This document shows positions 29,725 to 50,440 of a stretch of 64,000 nt of DNA, piece after piece. This DNA is from Urechis unicinctus (Eukaryota > Annelida > Polychaeta > Xenopneusta > Urechidae): contig CM067354.1 in the NCBI GenBank assembly GCA_034190875.2, positions 9,916,888 to 9,980,887 of the forward strand, in the 5' to 3' direction. The position numbers and the translations under genes were made by a program. Each line of letters begins with the position of its first letter. Positions within the stretch are counted from its first letter, which is position 1. The notes beneath the pieces were generated by a model. That model saw only the letters and a list, made by a program, of their open reading frames with translations. It did no database searches and was not told the DNA's origin.

Positions 29725-32700
29725 AAAATATCTGCTTTCTGAGATGATTGACTGACGAGTAAGTCCATGTGATCTATGTTCCCCAGGGATCATACATAGT
29801 AAGTGTTCGCCTGAGTTATCCATATGATTAGTTACAGCTTTTATGTCATGTGTAAAAGCTGTCTTGTTTTGTTTGTCGCGTTGTTTTGAGCCTCCATTTT
29901 TAATAACGCTTCATGCACTTCCTCGCACAGTCTCTGTTCTTACAGGAACTCGATGTTCTAATAAAATGTAATTTATGTTAATCACTAGCACGATAAAACC
30001 ATCGATAATGAATGGCCATATATGAACTGCAATATATGTGCCTAAGTTATTCATGAATCCTTAGTATTTTATTCGTAATAATGATAGCGTTGTTATATTC
30101 TCGTCTCGCCATACATTGACAAGTGATTGATGTGTGGGTCAGATGCATTTGCATAACTGCCATACAATTTGCATTTTTCCTCATCCTTAATGATAGTTGG
30201 CATTTCCCTTTTACTGTAGGATATCTTGTGGTAAATAAGCCTTGTTATTGAAGTGATGTTAATTACCTCGTTCACTTCGTTTGTCCATTGCATAGTCTAC
30301 GTACTTTGAGTGTGTTCACAAATGAATGTAAGAATCAAGTACTAGATCTATCTTTTCTGAGCACATTTCCGATACACATCGGCATGCTTATATTCATTTG
30401 CCAATTAGTGGCAATAACTTCTTATGGGAAAGATATGGGAGCGCAGTGTAAAATTCATTTAAATGCTATTTTATGCATTATCTAGATCTAGCCCTTATAT
30501 TGTCAGACAGTGATATGACTGTTTGCATTGCTCTTGCTATTCCTGACCATTTAGCTATTACGACTATGGCGTCCGAGTGTCGGCCGTCCATTGTAAGACT
30601 GGTTATTAGCCTTGTCCAAATTCCTTTAGTCCAGTCATTTTTCGATATTCGATAATCACCATGCATGCTAACGTCCCATACCTTATTATTAACGTATAAG
30701 AAGCGACTTAGTCAGATTTTTATCCTCTGATTCATCGAATGTGCAACACGCGTACGCTCCTCCTGAAAAAAATCAATGCGGCTGCTGTCCCTTATCAGCT
30801 CACAACATTGCCATATCTAGATGCTCAAGACGAAACCTGCAGTGAAAGAGATTAAGCTTTTAGTATTCAATTGACAGCTATATGATGTGCCGTCAGGTTC
30901 GTGCTCTTATACCTTGATAGCGTAAATTATGATCATATCCGGATTCCTCATTTGAGCGACATGTCTATTTTTGCCACATTCAGGTTGTAAATCGTATTTC
31001 TATTGTGTTTTGGTGCAATCTATTGACCAACTACTCGCCACCAATCACCCCATTCGACCAGACTCTTATTTGAATATTTGTTGAGGAAGGTGCATGACGT
31101 AAGTGTCAGAAGATAATCTAATTGTGTTGCCAAATGATGTCCTAAAGGCTGCCCCGGATCGATCGTGTAAACAACAATGGTGATGTTTGATATTTGATTG
31201 TGCCTGCCCATAATATTTTCCACATTTGCTACGCCACCAGAGTTTTAGTATTGTACTATACTAACTATTCAATGTTAACTATACTATTCAATGGGTGCCA
31301 GAATAAGGATAAAAGATGAATGACCACACAGCATATGTTCAAATTACACCGGCAATCGCTCAGAATGGCTGTCATGAAGCGGGTTGCGTGAACAAACAAA
31401 TGCGAATATACGGATCTGCAGATCAATTACACGTGTTTTAACAGAAAGCATGATGTGGAATAGTCAATATAAAGCCCAGTACTGGCAATCATAGTGCGAC
31501 TTCACTTATTGTCAATGATGGTGATGAATCGCTGCCCAACACCTGTTGGACAGACCCTTGGTATTGTGTCAGACAACCCGTGCTGCCATTGGGTGATGGT
31601 GTTTAAAGGGCTACCTCACCTTCATTCATTCCCACCCCTTGAAACACCGATTTCACATTATATTCGCTGAGCAAAGCGATGACATCCTTTGTTTATTACA
31701 TTCCCTATCTCTGCACATATCGAATTCCAAAGTAATAAGCATATGATGTCTGAACGGCCAACACGGTTGATCACCTTAGTGACACCAGGTTGGTTTTAGG
31801 CTTGTGAAAACACATTCGATAATTTGCTGGCAGTGACGTGGGCGAATCTGTTTTGCGCCATGATAGGATCTGGAGGGAGCATCAGTCGCCAGTGAACAGC
31901 TGTAGGACATAGAACCCGTGGGCTTTCGTTAGTAATTATAACATTACACAGGCATGGTAAATACCAGCTGTATTTGTGTCTACCGTGACACCACGGCTCG
32001 CTTCTTTACCTTCATATTAGGGTACTGCCACTACTGATTACCTTCAGAACATAAAATACACCTACTAATGGGACATGGATACATCAAATTCATCGACATA
32101 AGTGTGGTGCACTCATTGACTCAAATCGCTTTCATATAGAGATTTTGCTTGCTTTATTTGTTTTGCACGATTTTGCTACTTTTGCTGGCGTCACAGCGAG
32201 CCGTTCTCCGACAATCAACTGCAGATATCGGCAGCTTGTCCGAGCGGTAGACATATGTAAGACATTGTACTAAACATGTTCAAAGGCTACCGAACTCCAG
32301 TAGTGGGACGCGGTGCATTCAATTTAGGCAACCTGATGAAGAAATAGTTCGCTTCGCATATAGCAGAATCATAATTATGCTATCAGCCCGTATTATGGAT
32401 TGCTGCCGGTATCCCATGTCAACAAAGTCCAAAAATCACATGTATCAAAATCAAATAAATAATTTAAATTAAATTATAATTCAATATTTGGGAACTAGAG
32501 GAAAATAATATAGTTAGCTTTAGCTGGTTTGATAAGAGTTAATTGCATTGACGCCATCATTGATTCAAATCCATTTCATTGAGCTCTTCTCTGTAAATAT
32601 ATACCATTTCTGACACTGCAAGTGCTGATAAAGGTCAGAATGAGAGAGCCACCGAATTGATTCCACATCAGTGTGTATTTTCACGCGATATGGTAATACA

Positions 32701-35700
32701 GCTGTGATGAAATCCTTGCCAATATTCGCAAGAAAACCACGATGAGTTTCCTAATCAATTTAGGTTGGTATTAGCTTTAATCACATTTACGTATTCTTTA
32801 CAATACCGACCTACAATACGCAGAGAACAATATTAATATGAATCTCAGCCAAAACTTTACAGTAGTGATAAGTATGATGTTACTGCACTGAGGTGAATCA
32901 TTGTAATAATAGGCCTTTGAAATACACCCGAGAGCAATAGTTGTGCAAACTTGCGAACCATTAGTCATACAACGGCTGATATAAGGATCCAATATGTAGC
33001 ATTAATCTGATCCCAACTCAATATATTCAAATAATACCAAGCACTATTGCTTTGGCATATAAATTGCTATTTATCAAAATTTTTGTGTAATAGATATTCT
33101 ATGAACACCGCATGGCAAGATGTATTACTGTAGTAAACCCCAGTCAACAACCAGCTCCCGGTGTTTTAGATAAAGTGTTCCCGATCCTTGCTACTTACAA
33201 ATAAAGAACGAATAAGGAATAAATTCAAGATATTCAACGCGTATCATCACTTTTGGTCCAAAAAGTAACATTTCACAGAACAACTGCGTGCATAATTAAG
33301 CAGGTGCTGGCTTGCTTTGCAACATATCAATGGATTCCGAATACTTCTTACTTCTTGAGACTAAGTGTTGGGCCTCACTCTCTAAGCTGATTGTGTACGT
33401 TTTTCGAGATTAAGGTGCTTTTTAGTAAAATAACGAGAGCCTTTTATAATTTGCTTGTAATTGTATCCCTCATATTGACCGCGACTATTCCCACTATATC
33501 ACAGTTAGGACGTTTATATTGGAAAGACACAAAATTGAAATCAAGTCAGAGTTTAGTTATATCTCGATCTGAGGTTCGCAGTTAAATTGGTTTTTCATAA
33601 CTCCATCAAATGCCTATAAATGCCAAATTCAAACATGGTATAATTTCTGCACCGCAATATTGATGCATATTGAATAAGTTTATTATTGTACTTGTTGTAG
33701 ACTTTTTATGTCTATTATATCTTTAGATTCGTAATTGTTTTGTATTATGTTATATTTCAAATGTCTTAAGCAAATGCCTTGAGTCGTTAAACCTTGATTG
33801 TACTTGAGAGGTAAAGCCATTATTTTGTGACGCTACTGGTTTTCAGTCCGATAAGACAAATTACCATGGTCGTTGATATTTAATCGCTTTTATTATTTTT
33901 TTTAATTACCCTGTAATAATACAGCATTGGATGTAATGTCCCTAGGATGTCCAACTGAAGTGCGAAATAACAATGAGTTGTAGGATTCCGCTAAATAATG
34001 TTCGCAGATGTTAACTTCATGATAGCCGTGCTGACCTAATAAAGCGTTTATTCGGCAGTCTCACGCAACGTTGCAATAGGCACCGCAATAATCTCGTTTC
34101 AGCCATATCATTCATATATTATTCACTTACTAGGAAAGCATTCAATAAGCACAGCATTGTCATTTTGATATACAATTGACATTTTCATAACTATTGTCGT
34201 GAAGTCTCTGATATTTTGTGCGATTTGAAAGGATTCACTTGTTATACATTCGAAGGTAATAAAAGAATCAAATAAGACGACAGCAGACAGTGATAATGTT
34301 GAATTCGCATGATGACAGCTAGAATCCTGCCTCATGCCCAGCCAATGAAATCGCACTAATGGAACACACAGGAAACAATGGGCAATGTTCATATGGAACC
34401 GTCATTGACGCACCACAGATGATCACGTGAGTATGGTTAACTGAGCCTGATCGAAACCATTGAGGTTTTTGCCGACCTATGGTTAGAAAAGAAAAACAAA
34501 TAAGCGTGAAACATTTCTTCCAACAAAGAGGTGATATTACAATGATTGTTCATCTAACGTAGCTCAAATTGGCTTTAAGCCTCGCTGCTGGACAGTAATT
34601 TATTGCAACTCCATGGAGCCTCACGGCTGACAAACGATTGGGCTAAAATATTGAAGTCATAGTGACAGTTTTATCTTTTCTTATTGACGCATCGGTTTAG
34701 TAGCCGACAGTTATATTAACAATAAACGATCGGTATCATTGTGTTATAATTTGTGTATTGTGGATATCGCAATCCTTTCTAACATGATCGCACGTTTCGC
34801 ATTTTTCAGTTTGCTATGGAGCAACGATGGAAATACGTTTATCATCATGATAATGTAGCACGCATTGTGATCTTAATGGGCAAAATATTCTCTTTCATAT
34901 TACGCTTTGCGATGTTAGCTTCAGGGAGCAGCTCCAAATAGTAATAGTCAATTATGGTTGTAGTCAATTAAATAAGCTTATGCTTAATATGGAACATATA
35001 TATATAGCAATACATAGCTATGAAAATGAGCTGTCGATGTTAATGACTTGTCTTATTCGCTATGGAGAAGATCAGGTCAGATCAAGTAAACATACCACTC
35101 TGATAACACCCTAGTTTAACCGCTAATTCTATTTGCACTCCCCTGACATTGGTAATCACTCATACGGTGAATGTAAACATGACGAAAACCAACATCCATA
35201 ACATGATATAATTATGGCTCATATAAATCTGCCTTATGCAAGATTTGGGTACATTTAGGTTGTGGTTGACTGTATAATGTGCCGGTAGGTTACCGGGTGT
35301 GGCAGAAAAGGGAATGCGCGATATGTATTCGCATGTTGACCACGCACCTACGAGGACAACATTTACGACATGTATCCAAATCGCTTATTATAATCGCTTT
35401 TATTGTAACGTGATTGTTTGAGCGGCCTTTTTGACGCTTGAGTAGAGTGAAGCCTTTGGGAAGCTTATATACCTTCCATATTTGCTGCCGACCTCGGAAT
35501 AATAGTACTGTAAATACTACTCATGCAAAGGTTTCTCAAACTATTTATTAAATGTTTATTCATTGCGATGACGAGTCAGTTGAACGTAGATGAACTTGTT
35601 CACTAAGTATTTTGTTGTTGAAGAAGACATGCTACATGCCTCGACACAGACTAAGATGTTGTTTTGGGGGCGTTTGCATGCTCAGATCTGTGCAAGAGGA

Positions 35701-38481
35701 ATGGGTAGCCTATATTCCTACGAAGATCTACAAGTAAACCTTATTTCTCTTTCCTGGCTGGCAACTTCATATAATCATTGCTATTAATTCATTAAAAACG
35801 CTACTTCATGGATGTAGCGACTATTAATGGTCTATGAATACACTATGACGTACCGCTGTGAGCATTGAAGGGACCAAGTAATGGGTGCAGCACATTCCAT
35901 ATTGTAGGCTCTATGGATTCAATGTAATCAATAACCCCACATTCTTTTTTTTACTATATCCCTTAAACAAATCATTAAGCAGTTATTCATGTGGGTCTAA
36001 TCTCATGCTGTAAGATAAAGTTATCGTGGTATACCGCTGACGTGCATACCGCGTATATACACTGGAGTCGTCCTGTTAAACCCTGGACTCTTTGGCTGCA
36101 ATTAAGTCTGCGTTAATGCGCCTGTCTGTAAATTTGATAAATGCAATAACCAGATCAGTTTGGTATAACGCCCAGCAACAGTAATGTCATTACATGTATT
36201 TCGCTTATGAGGGTTTAAGGGCATATGCCTGATCTGGTCAAGATCCATGGTCAGCGCCATTAAGATGATTTTGGCGCTGGACTAGGCTGTCTAATAGAAT
36301 ATGATAAACAAATCGGATCAACACACCCCAAAACACCGACGGTATGATGCAGCGTTTGACGTATGATAATCATATAGACAACATCTGCGTCTTTGTCTGT
36401 AATGGATATCAAGAGATCACTTGCATTCATGTCACTAATCGCCGTTTATGCTGCCAGTGTGGATAGTGCCATTGTTTGACTGATATGACGACGCAATCGC
36501 TAGTTAAATTGTTTGCCTTTATAGAGTGCAGTCGTTGCATTAGTTACAATCTTGTTGCGTAAGCGTTAAATTGATGTTTATGTACCATTACCGCCAATCT
36601 ATGTGGTAATGTCGTCACTGACTATTGCTGGTCACATATCGCCCCTTCTCTACACCTACGGCTGTACCGAACATGACTTTTCCAGTACTATAGGTCATAT
36701 GGTCTTGAAATATGTTTAATGCCATAGCTTCTAAGAGCTAACCTTGTTTCTTTTCCAAAGTGCACTTTCATATTTGAGGAAATATTGATTGTCAAATGGT
36801 AGCATGCTTGTTTAGCTAGCATGTTCATCCTGTTAGCAAGTTCGTCCTGATTACAGGTACTCACACTAGCCTTCTGACTATGACCGGCATCAGTTGCTGT
36901 TGTGTGGTATATAACTAAAGTACTTGATCATATGGTGTGTATAACTGACTGGTTACGTTAGAGACTGTGGGTCCTTCGTGGTACAGCATTCAATTGAAAC
37001 CATATATATATCATCAAAAAGCAATGCCTCATTACGACGATGATGGATAAAGATGAAAGCTCCATAACAGATTCCAGGGCTTGACTGATATTCGTAACTA
37101 ATGACACATAAATGTCAAATGTTGCTGTATGATTAAGCCAACCGTCGGCAAGCGCGTGCGTTATAGGTGAACATTGGTATCTTAATTAAATGCAATTTGG
37201 GCCCTCGTTTAACAGCCTCTGCTCACTAATATCTGAATACAGTAGCGTTTCTGCGGTGAATCTTCTAATTTTAACGTTGAATGATCGATAGCAATTTACT
37301 GCAAGGCTAATTTCAGGTGATTAATCTTATCAAATCATTCATAGAATTCATTCTAGGCTGTTGTTAAATCACAGAACCAAGCTGATCGATAAAACGTTGC
37401 GCTGTAGGCACTTTCGGATCTCAAGATTAATTGAATTGTAGAATTTCACTTCATCAAATATGATTATATCAATTGTGGATACGCCGTGAATAAGTAGTTT
37501 GCCTGAGGATGGCAGTATGATTGAACGATACTAATAGCCTATCTATTCATTGTATTATAACTGCTTTTGATTAAATACTTGCGCTGGCCAACAGCAGTTT
37601 TTGAACGGGGATTGGCATGTTGTATATCCCGGGATTTATGGTATTTTAATTCATCATCTATTTGCCGTCAAAACTTCCTATGGCTCAGCCCAGGTGTATA
37701 CAAAATATCTCATAGAAAATGTGACCAATGCCATTGTTTGACTGTTACTTATTATGATGCATTATGAATTCATAAAGTCATTAAAGCTTTCAAGCAAAAT
37801 ATTGTTATATTAGGAAGCTGACAAAAGCTTTGTTTGAAGCTGTCAGTCAGCGTATATTCGTAAAAATGGCAAGCTGTCGGCTAGTGTGAATATCTCGATT
37901 ATTAACCAAGATTGTACCAAAGCAAAGATCACTCACATATCACTGTATGCGGGGAGAGGGCAGTTTCACTGTATGTGTGGGAGGGGATAGCTTTAAGTAG
38001 TGTCATGTAGGCATTAACATGGCACATATTAAATCATTTTTCAGTGATAAATATATTAAATATATTATCAAGTGCTGAATAAGCGATAAGTGGCAGGAAT
38101 TGGTATTTGTTACAGACTGTTGGTCACCTGGTAAAGACTGTGGAAGAAAATTCTTTGGTTGATACAGACTATAAGTGTAAGACGATGAAACCAAAACTAT
38201 GAGACATGATATTTGAATTTTTAATGTAAACATGTATCGCTAATATTCTTCTCGGAAACATTTGAAATATAGTCATCTGTCCGTTTCGAGGCCACAGTAA
38301 GCACACTTAACCATAGTACCATGAAGCGTTTAAAATTGTGGCATTCTGAACCGAATTCGTTGGTGAATGCTGCATCATAGTATTTAGGACAATTTACCCT
38401 AAAGCCGATACACGTTTTAGCCATTCCTCCACTGGCTATTCGACACTTCTCTCTGTAATAGTAACGTTATCCAAAGGGAAA
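29725..38481. other. Noncoding stretch, nothing recognised
   Basis: About 8.8 kb with no coding-like frame, RNA gene or transposon end that I can defend. Minor items are a short direct repeat with CTATAC-TATTCAATG near 31254-31291, a tRNA A-box-like CCGAGCGGTAGA near 32241 with no matching B box, and a small hairpin CCGGTAGGTTACCGG near 35282. CpG is frequent. Confidence 0.5.
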
Positions 38482-38581
38482 NNNNNNNNNNNNNNNNNNN
38501 NNNNNNNNNNNNNNNNNNNNNNNNNNNNNNNNNNNNNNNNNNNNNNNNNNNNNNNNNNNNNNNNNNNNNNNNNNNNNNNNN
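38482..38581. other. Assembly gap of 100 N
   Basis: Exactly 100 N, a scaffold join of unknown true length. Frames drawn across it are meaningless. Confidence 0.98.
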
Positions 38582-42641
<4,060 letters not shown>

Positions 42642-42713
42642 AATATGATTTGATAACACAGAATTAGCAATGTCAGACAATCTGATTTAAAGCCTCTGTT
42701 ATCAAATCATATT
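42642..42713. repeat. Inverted repeat, 17-bp perfect arms, 38-bp loop
   Basis: AATATGATTTGATAACA (42642-42658) pairs perfectly with TGTTATCAAATCATATT (42697-42713). About three further pairs (AGA/TCT) are possible after a small bulge. The total is 72 bp. It could be a tiny palindromic element or an RNA hairpin. There is no evidence of expression, and the arms lack extended length. Confidence 0.8.
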
Positions 42714-45036
42714 TCTAACTGCATAAAGTGGGAACAAACAGTGCCACAAAGTCATCGCACATATGTAAAAACACATATACAATAAAATTCACTGCACGCA
42801 TGAGTAAGGACAGCCTCCTGTGTTCGACGAAGGTTTTTGGGCACATTCTTATTGCAAAGTTGTTGAACAGTGGTTCAATTATTGGCATGACATTAACAAA
42901 GACAAATGATAAACGGTTGGAATTATTGACCCTGTGTTGGCTCTTCATAATGCAAGTAGTTACAGTGCAGTAATGATAGCAGGGATCAACCTATCAGCGC
43001 TGCACCATAATGTGGATTGTGTTTGTCATGCTCAGCCTGTGAAATCTGTGTTTCGTCAATTGGTTCGTGATGAGTATCAAGGAATAAACAGTTGATCTCC
43101 CAGTTGTATACCTAATGACGTTCTTTGTTTTGGTGATTTCAATTAATAATAATGTAAATCTCGAGGGTTCTCGATATAGTCTATGAAGTTAACAGGGAAG
43201 AATCTAGAATAACACACTTAAGGTTGAATACTTAGTCTAATTTAGCTTTGCATTGCATTGCTGTTAAATGCCAGCCCATTCGACAGTACTAGCTTTGCAG
43301 ATGCAAAACCCACATGACTCTTCGATAGCTATATCGGTCGGTATCGTGGCTAGGATTTTTTCGATCATAGATCTCTTCGGCCTCACGAAATCCTTCATTG
43401 TTGCGGTGCTCTCTGTCGTTGGGTGTGTATTTCAATTAATGCGTTTTAGCCTTTTCTGCATTTTTAAAGCTTGAAATCCTGTACGATAACTAAAGTAGCA
43501 TCAATTGAGTGAATGATAATGGTTTGGAATATATATATTTTTAAACATTAATATATAATAACCTTTACAAACAGTTCTGATTGCTCTAAAAAACGATTGC
43601 TACTACCGCAACGCAACATTACATTGCAACATTAGCCCACGAACAATTTATCCGATACCCCCGTTATTTGGAACAAATATATAATACATATTTGGAACTG
43701 AGATCCTCATTCTATTCCTGATAGTTATTGTCGGTAGGTAATCAGAATAAATGCATTGCAACATGATAGCATCCGGATGTTGTGAACGATAAAGATAATT
43801 TGTATTCTAAATGCAAAGCAACCATGCTATCAACATAATCAATCTACAAATTTGCGGATCATTAATCTCGCAATCTAACGTCTCCCAAAAGAAATTGATT
43901 CCTCGTGATTGATAGAATGCTAACAATATGGTTCCACTAATGAATATCAACGGGACCATTTCTTCAGCATCCGGTCGGCATTGCGTGGATGAATAAACAT
44001 GTGTCAACATATATTTGCCAACGTATTTATCATCCAGTACATCCGCCTGATTCATTTGCCTTAGATTAATTTCCATTCCATCCGCAGATTAATATTTCAT
44101 CAATCAAATACATTTTTCCTTTGTCTATTTCCCATTTCACCAGCAGATTCATGTTTCATCAATCAAATACATTTTTTATATATGCACCATAATTCCCATA
44201 AGTTAAGATACTGAGGGCTAAATTCTAATCTCCCATGGTAGCAACATCCATCGGAATCACCATGCGCACAAGCAGAACTGGTAACTTTGCACTGCACTGA
44301 ACGAGCTCAAAAGGATGTTATCAGAATCACACTGAAGACACAACTGTGTTATGTTACTTTCGTTATTCATGAGATCGGTAATATAAATCCACCCAAATTG
44401 ACGATGAAAGTATTTAAAATTATAATGATTTTGATGTCGAATTAGTTTTTAAAGGCGCAACATTATACATAACCATTATGTAATATAGTCACTTCTTGGA
44501 GCATATTCGTCGCGGATCAACCTTGACATTTGTCAAGAAAACCATGTCGCAATGCGTTTTGTAAATATGTGATATATTTTACACGTATTGCCACTAGTAT
44601 ATGTCTATAATGGCCAACTGAATTCGGAAGACGGTACCATGGGCATAGGCTACACTAAATCACCAACAGATTTGCATTTGTGATATATTTTTTGATGCAT
44701 CAAACAGGTTATTTGGTTTGTTTATCGCATTACAGGCAGTTAATCGAAGAATTTATTAATATACTTACGTGGTCAACGTCTTGTACTTCCACAGCGCGAT
44801 ACTAAATTTAAAAATGTTTGGCTATAATGATCTTTGGTAAAGCCAATGAGACACCGCGTTGCCGTTTTGTCCGAAAGGTGGCAGCACAGAGTAATGCGGT
44901 CCCAAGCTCGACCGGAAGTTTTCCCCTCAATGCGCTTACTGTACGGTTAATGCGTACACACAAAATATTCATTTCCATTTTGTTCCAATGCGACGAAGAA
45001 CTGAGTTTTGCGAGATGGGTGAAATAGCGTATGATG
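42714..45036. other. Noncoding stretch with a 59-bp tandem duplication
   Basis: No gene recognised. The duplication at 44057-44175 is listed separately. The open frame 44818-45027 (plus) runs up to the edge of the inverted-repeat element at 45042 but has no motif. Confidence 0.45.
44057..44175. repeat. Two-unit ~59-bp tandem duplication
   Basis: GCAGATT-AT-TTTCATC followed by AATCAAATACATTTTT occurs at about 44084 and again at about 44143. The preceding TT-CATTCCATC / TTTCCCATTTCACC is also shared. Identity is high in the right half and lower in the left. Confidence 0.8.
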
Positions 45037-45041
45037 TTTGC
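45037..45041. repeat. 5-bp target-site duplication TTTGC, left
   Basis: TTTGC directly precedes the element's CCAAAGATC end and recurs directly after its GATCTTTGG end at 45504-45508. Confidence 0.75.
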
Positions 45042-45503
45042 CCAAAGATCTTGTTATAATAAGATACCTAACTCGGCAGCTCGCCCGACAAATTCCGTGA
45101 CACCGCGTAGGCAGCGCCCCATACTTTTGTGGAAGCTACTCACAGCAGCCAACCAACTGCGTTATGACTTGCGAGTATGTCTGACTAGAAGTCAAACGCA
45201 AATGGGCATTTCTGCACTGCAATTAACTGTTTAAATTGACCAAGGCCTTTCCACACAGGAAGTGAATGTTCTAGCATATGTCTCTGGCTATATTTCCCGG
45301 AAATTAAGTTGTGTGCAATATGCAGCAACAAAATTTCGGTAGTCAATGATATACATGACCAGAAGAATTACAGAAGTGCAAAGGAAGGGTTCGTTGTCCC
45401 AAGCAAGGGTTGTAAGCATTCTAGCTAAAGAGGTGGCGTGCTGGTCGCGAGCTTTACAACGAAAACGTCCAAGTCGGGTACCTTATTATAGCAAGATCTT
45501 TGG
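45042..45503. mobile_element. 462-bp inverted-repeat transposon relic with 5-bp TSD
   Basis: The left tip CCAAAGATCTTGTTATAATA and the reverse complement of the right tip CCAAAGATCTTGCTATAATA match, and the match runs on to 25 of 27 bases. Weaker similarity (ACTCGGCAG against ACTTGGACG) continues for about another ten. TTTGC on both sides is a convincing target-site duplication. The interior retains a transposase-like fragment, so this looks like an internally deleted DNA transposon rather than a chance palindrome. A 5-bp duplication with CC-AAAGATC tips does not match a superfamily I can name with confidence. Confidence 0.82.
45259..45477 (+). pseudogene. Transposase C-terminal-like fragment
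   Basis: The frame from 45259 reads EVNVLAYVSGYISRKL, then SCVQYAATKF, a TAG, and in the same frame KGSLSQARVVSILAKEVA. A YVxGYIxRKL block, a cysteine soon after, and a GxLxPSxxVVxI-like segment about 40 residues later form a pattern I associate with C-terminal regions of THAP/P-type and related DNA-transposase families. The frame has one stop and runs to the right inverted repeat. The assignment is from memory and not verified. No catalytic acidic residues are visible in so short a piece. Confidence 0.5.
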
Positions 45504-45508
45504 TTTGC
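45504..45508. repeat. 5-bp target-site duplication TTTGC, right
   Basis: Right-hand partner of 45037-45041. Confidence 0.75.
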
Positions 45509-49185
<3,677 letters not shown>

Positions 49186-49313
49186 GCAGACCTTGCCAGG
49201 CCATGGTGCAAGCTATGGCAGACCTTGCCAGGCCATGGTGCAAGCTATGGCAGACCTTGCCAGGCCATGGTGCAAGCTATGGCAGACCTTGCCAGGCCAC
49301 GGTGCAAGCTATA
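49186..49313. repeat. Four tandem 32-bp repeats
   Basis: The unit starts GCAGACCTTGCCAGGCCATG and ends GTGCAAGCTATG. It begins at 49186, 49218, 49250 and 49282. The first three units are identical, and the fourth has CACGG for CATGG and a changed end. Near-identity points to a very recent expansion. It is GC-richer than its surroundings. The repeats are head-to-tail without spacers, so it is not a CRISPR array. Confidence 0.95.
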
Positions 49314-50440
49314 GCTAAGCTACGGCTGCACAATATAACGTTGCATATTCGGTAGATTAAAGAAAAAAATGTTTCCCGGTAACGATGTATCTGTTGAATT
49401 ACGGCCTATTTCACAGTATATCGCCCTGTTTGATTCAGCATATCTACACGTCCCGCAATTTTAACTAAAAACCAAATGGATCCCACTTGGAGCAAATAAG
49501 GTTATTACGATTTATCCCGTAGACTTTGATGCCTTTTCTTGATTAGCAATCAATATATGATGCCAAAGCGCACCTGAGTACCCATACCACAACTATCTTT
49601 CTCATGAATTGATGTTTCAATTTTTGATTTATCAGACATGCACCAATATCCATTTTAATAAAGCCGCATCCAAATAATTTCAAAAACCTCGATGTAACAT
49701 TATGTGCGACCCACCTAATAATCCATGTATTCAATAAAGCATTCAATCTCTGTACATAGACAGAGACATATCTATTATCTGCTGGGAATGACCCGACATA
49801 ACTGCACGCGCTATAGAACATCATTCAAAAACTACGACCGCCTGAAGCTACACTCGATATAAGATGTAGATTATCTCTATCTTTATTTAGAGAAGATCAG
49901 TTCTGACAGGTACGTGCCGTAGTTCATTGTCCATATAAAACACTTCCGGCTTCTTCTTCATATTACACGGCATTAATGCAAGACTCATGTATTCTATTGC
50001 AACCACAATGATGGCACAATTGATCAATTCGTATCATCAGTTAAACATTGTATTATTAGGGGTGTTATATGTAATTTTTTCTTACATATATTTTTAGTAA
50101 TAATCGGCTCCCAATACAATGCATACAAAACATTGTATTATTCCAGGCCGCTAGTCATCGATGCTCAACCACAGCGAGGAGCCCGGCGTGTCAATAACAC
50201 GGCACGTTAACGGTAATCCCGTGTTATCGCAGTGTATAGCAAGAGTGTTTATAGATTAATTTCGCCGTTACGTATTAGCTCTCTTCTTGCAGATGCATTG
50301 TTCGTACGGATATTCTGCAGGGAGATGTCTTAGACTAAAGCGTTCCATCGGATTGACAATCACATCGATCACCTCTGTAAATAATTACATTATTCCCAAG
50401 AATGAATGTCGATAAGGGACCAGTGGTGAATGAATGTAGA
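49314..50440. other. Noncoding stretch, nothing recognised
   Basis: No gene recognised. The 93-codon minus-strand frame at 49543-49824 has no motif. Confidence 0.5.

Noticed and set aside
32233-32335. tRNA- or SINE-like A box (CCGAGCGGTAGA)
   Set aside because: No B box (GGTTCGA-type) at the right distance and no cloverleaf stems could be paired.
49186-49313. CRISPR-like regular 32-bp repeats
   Set aside because: Units are contiguous with no spacers, and the DNA is eukaryotic.
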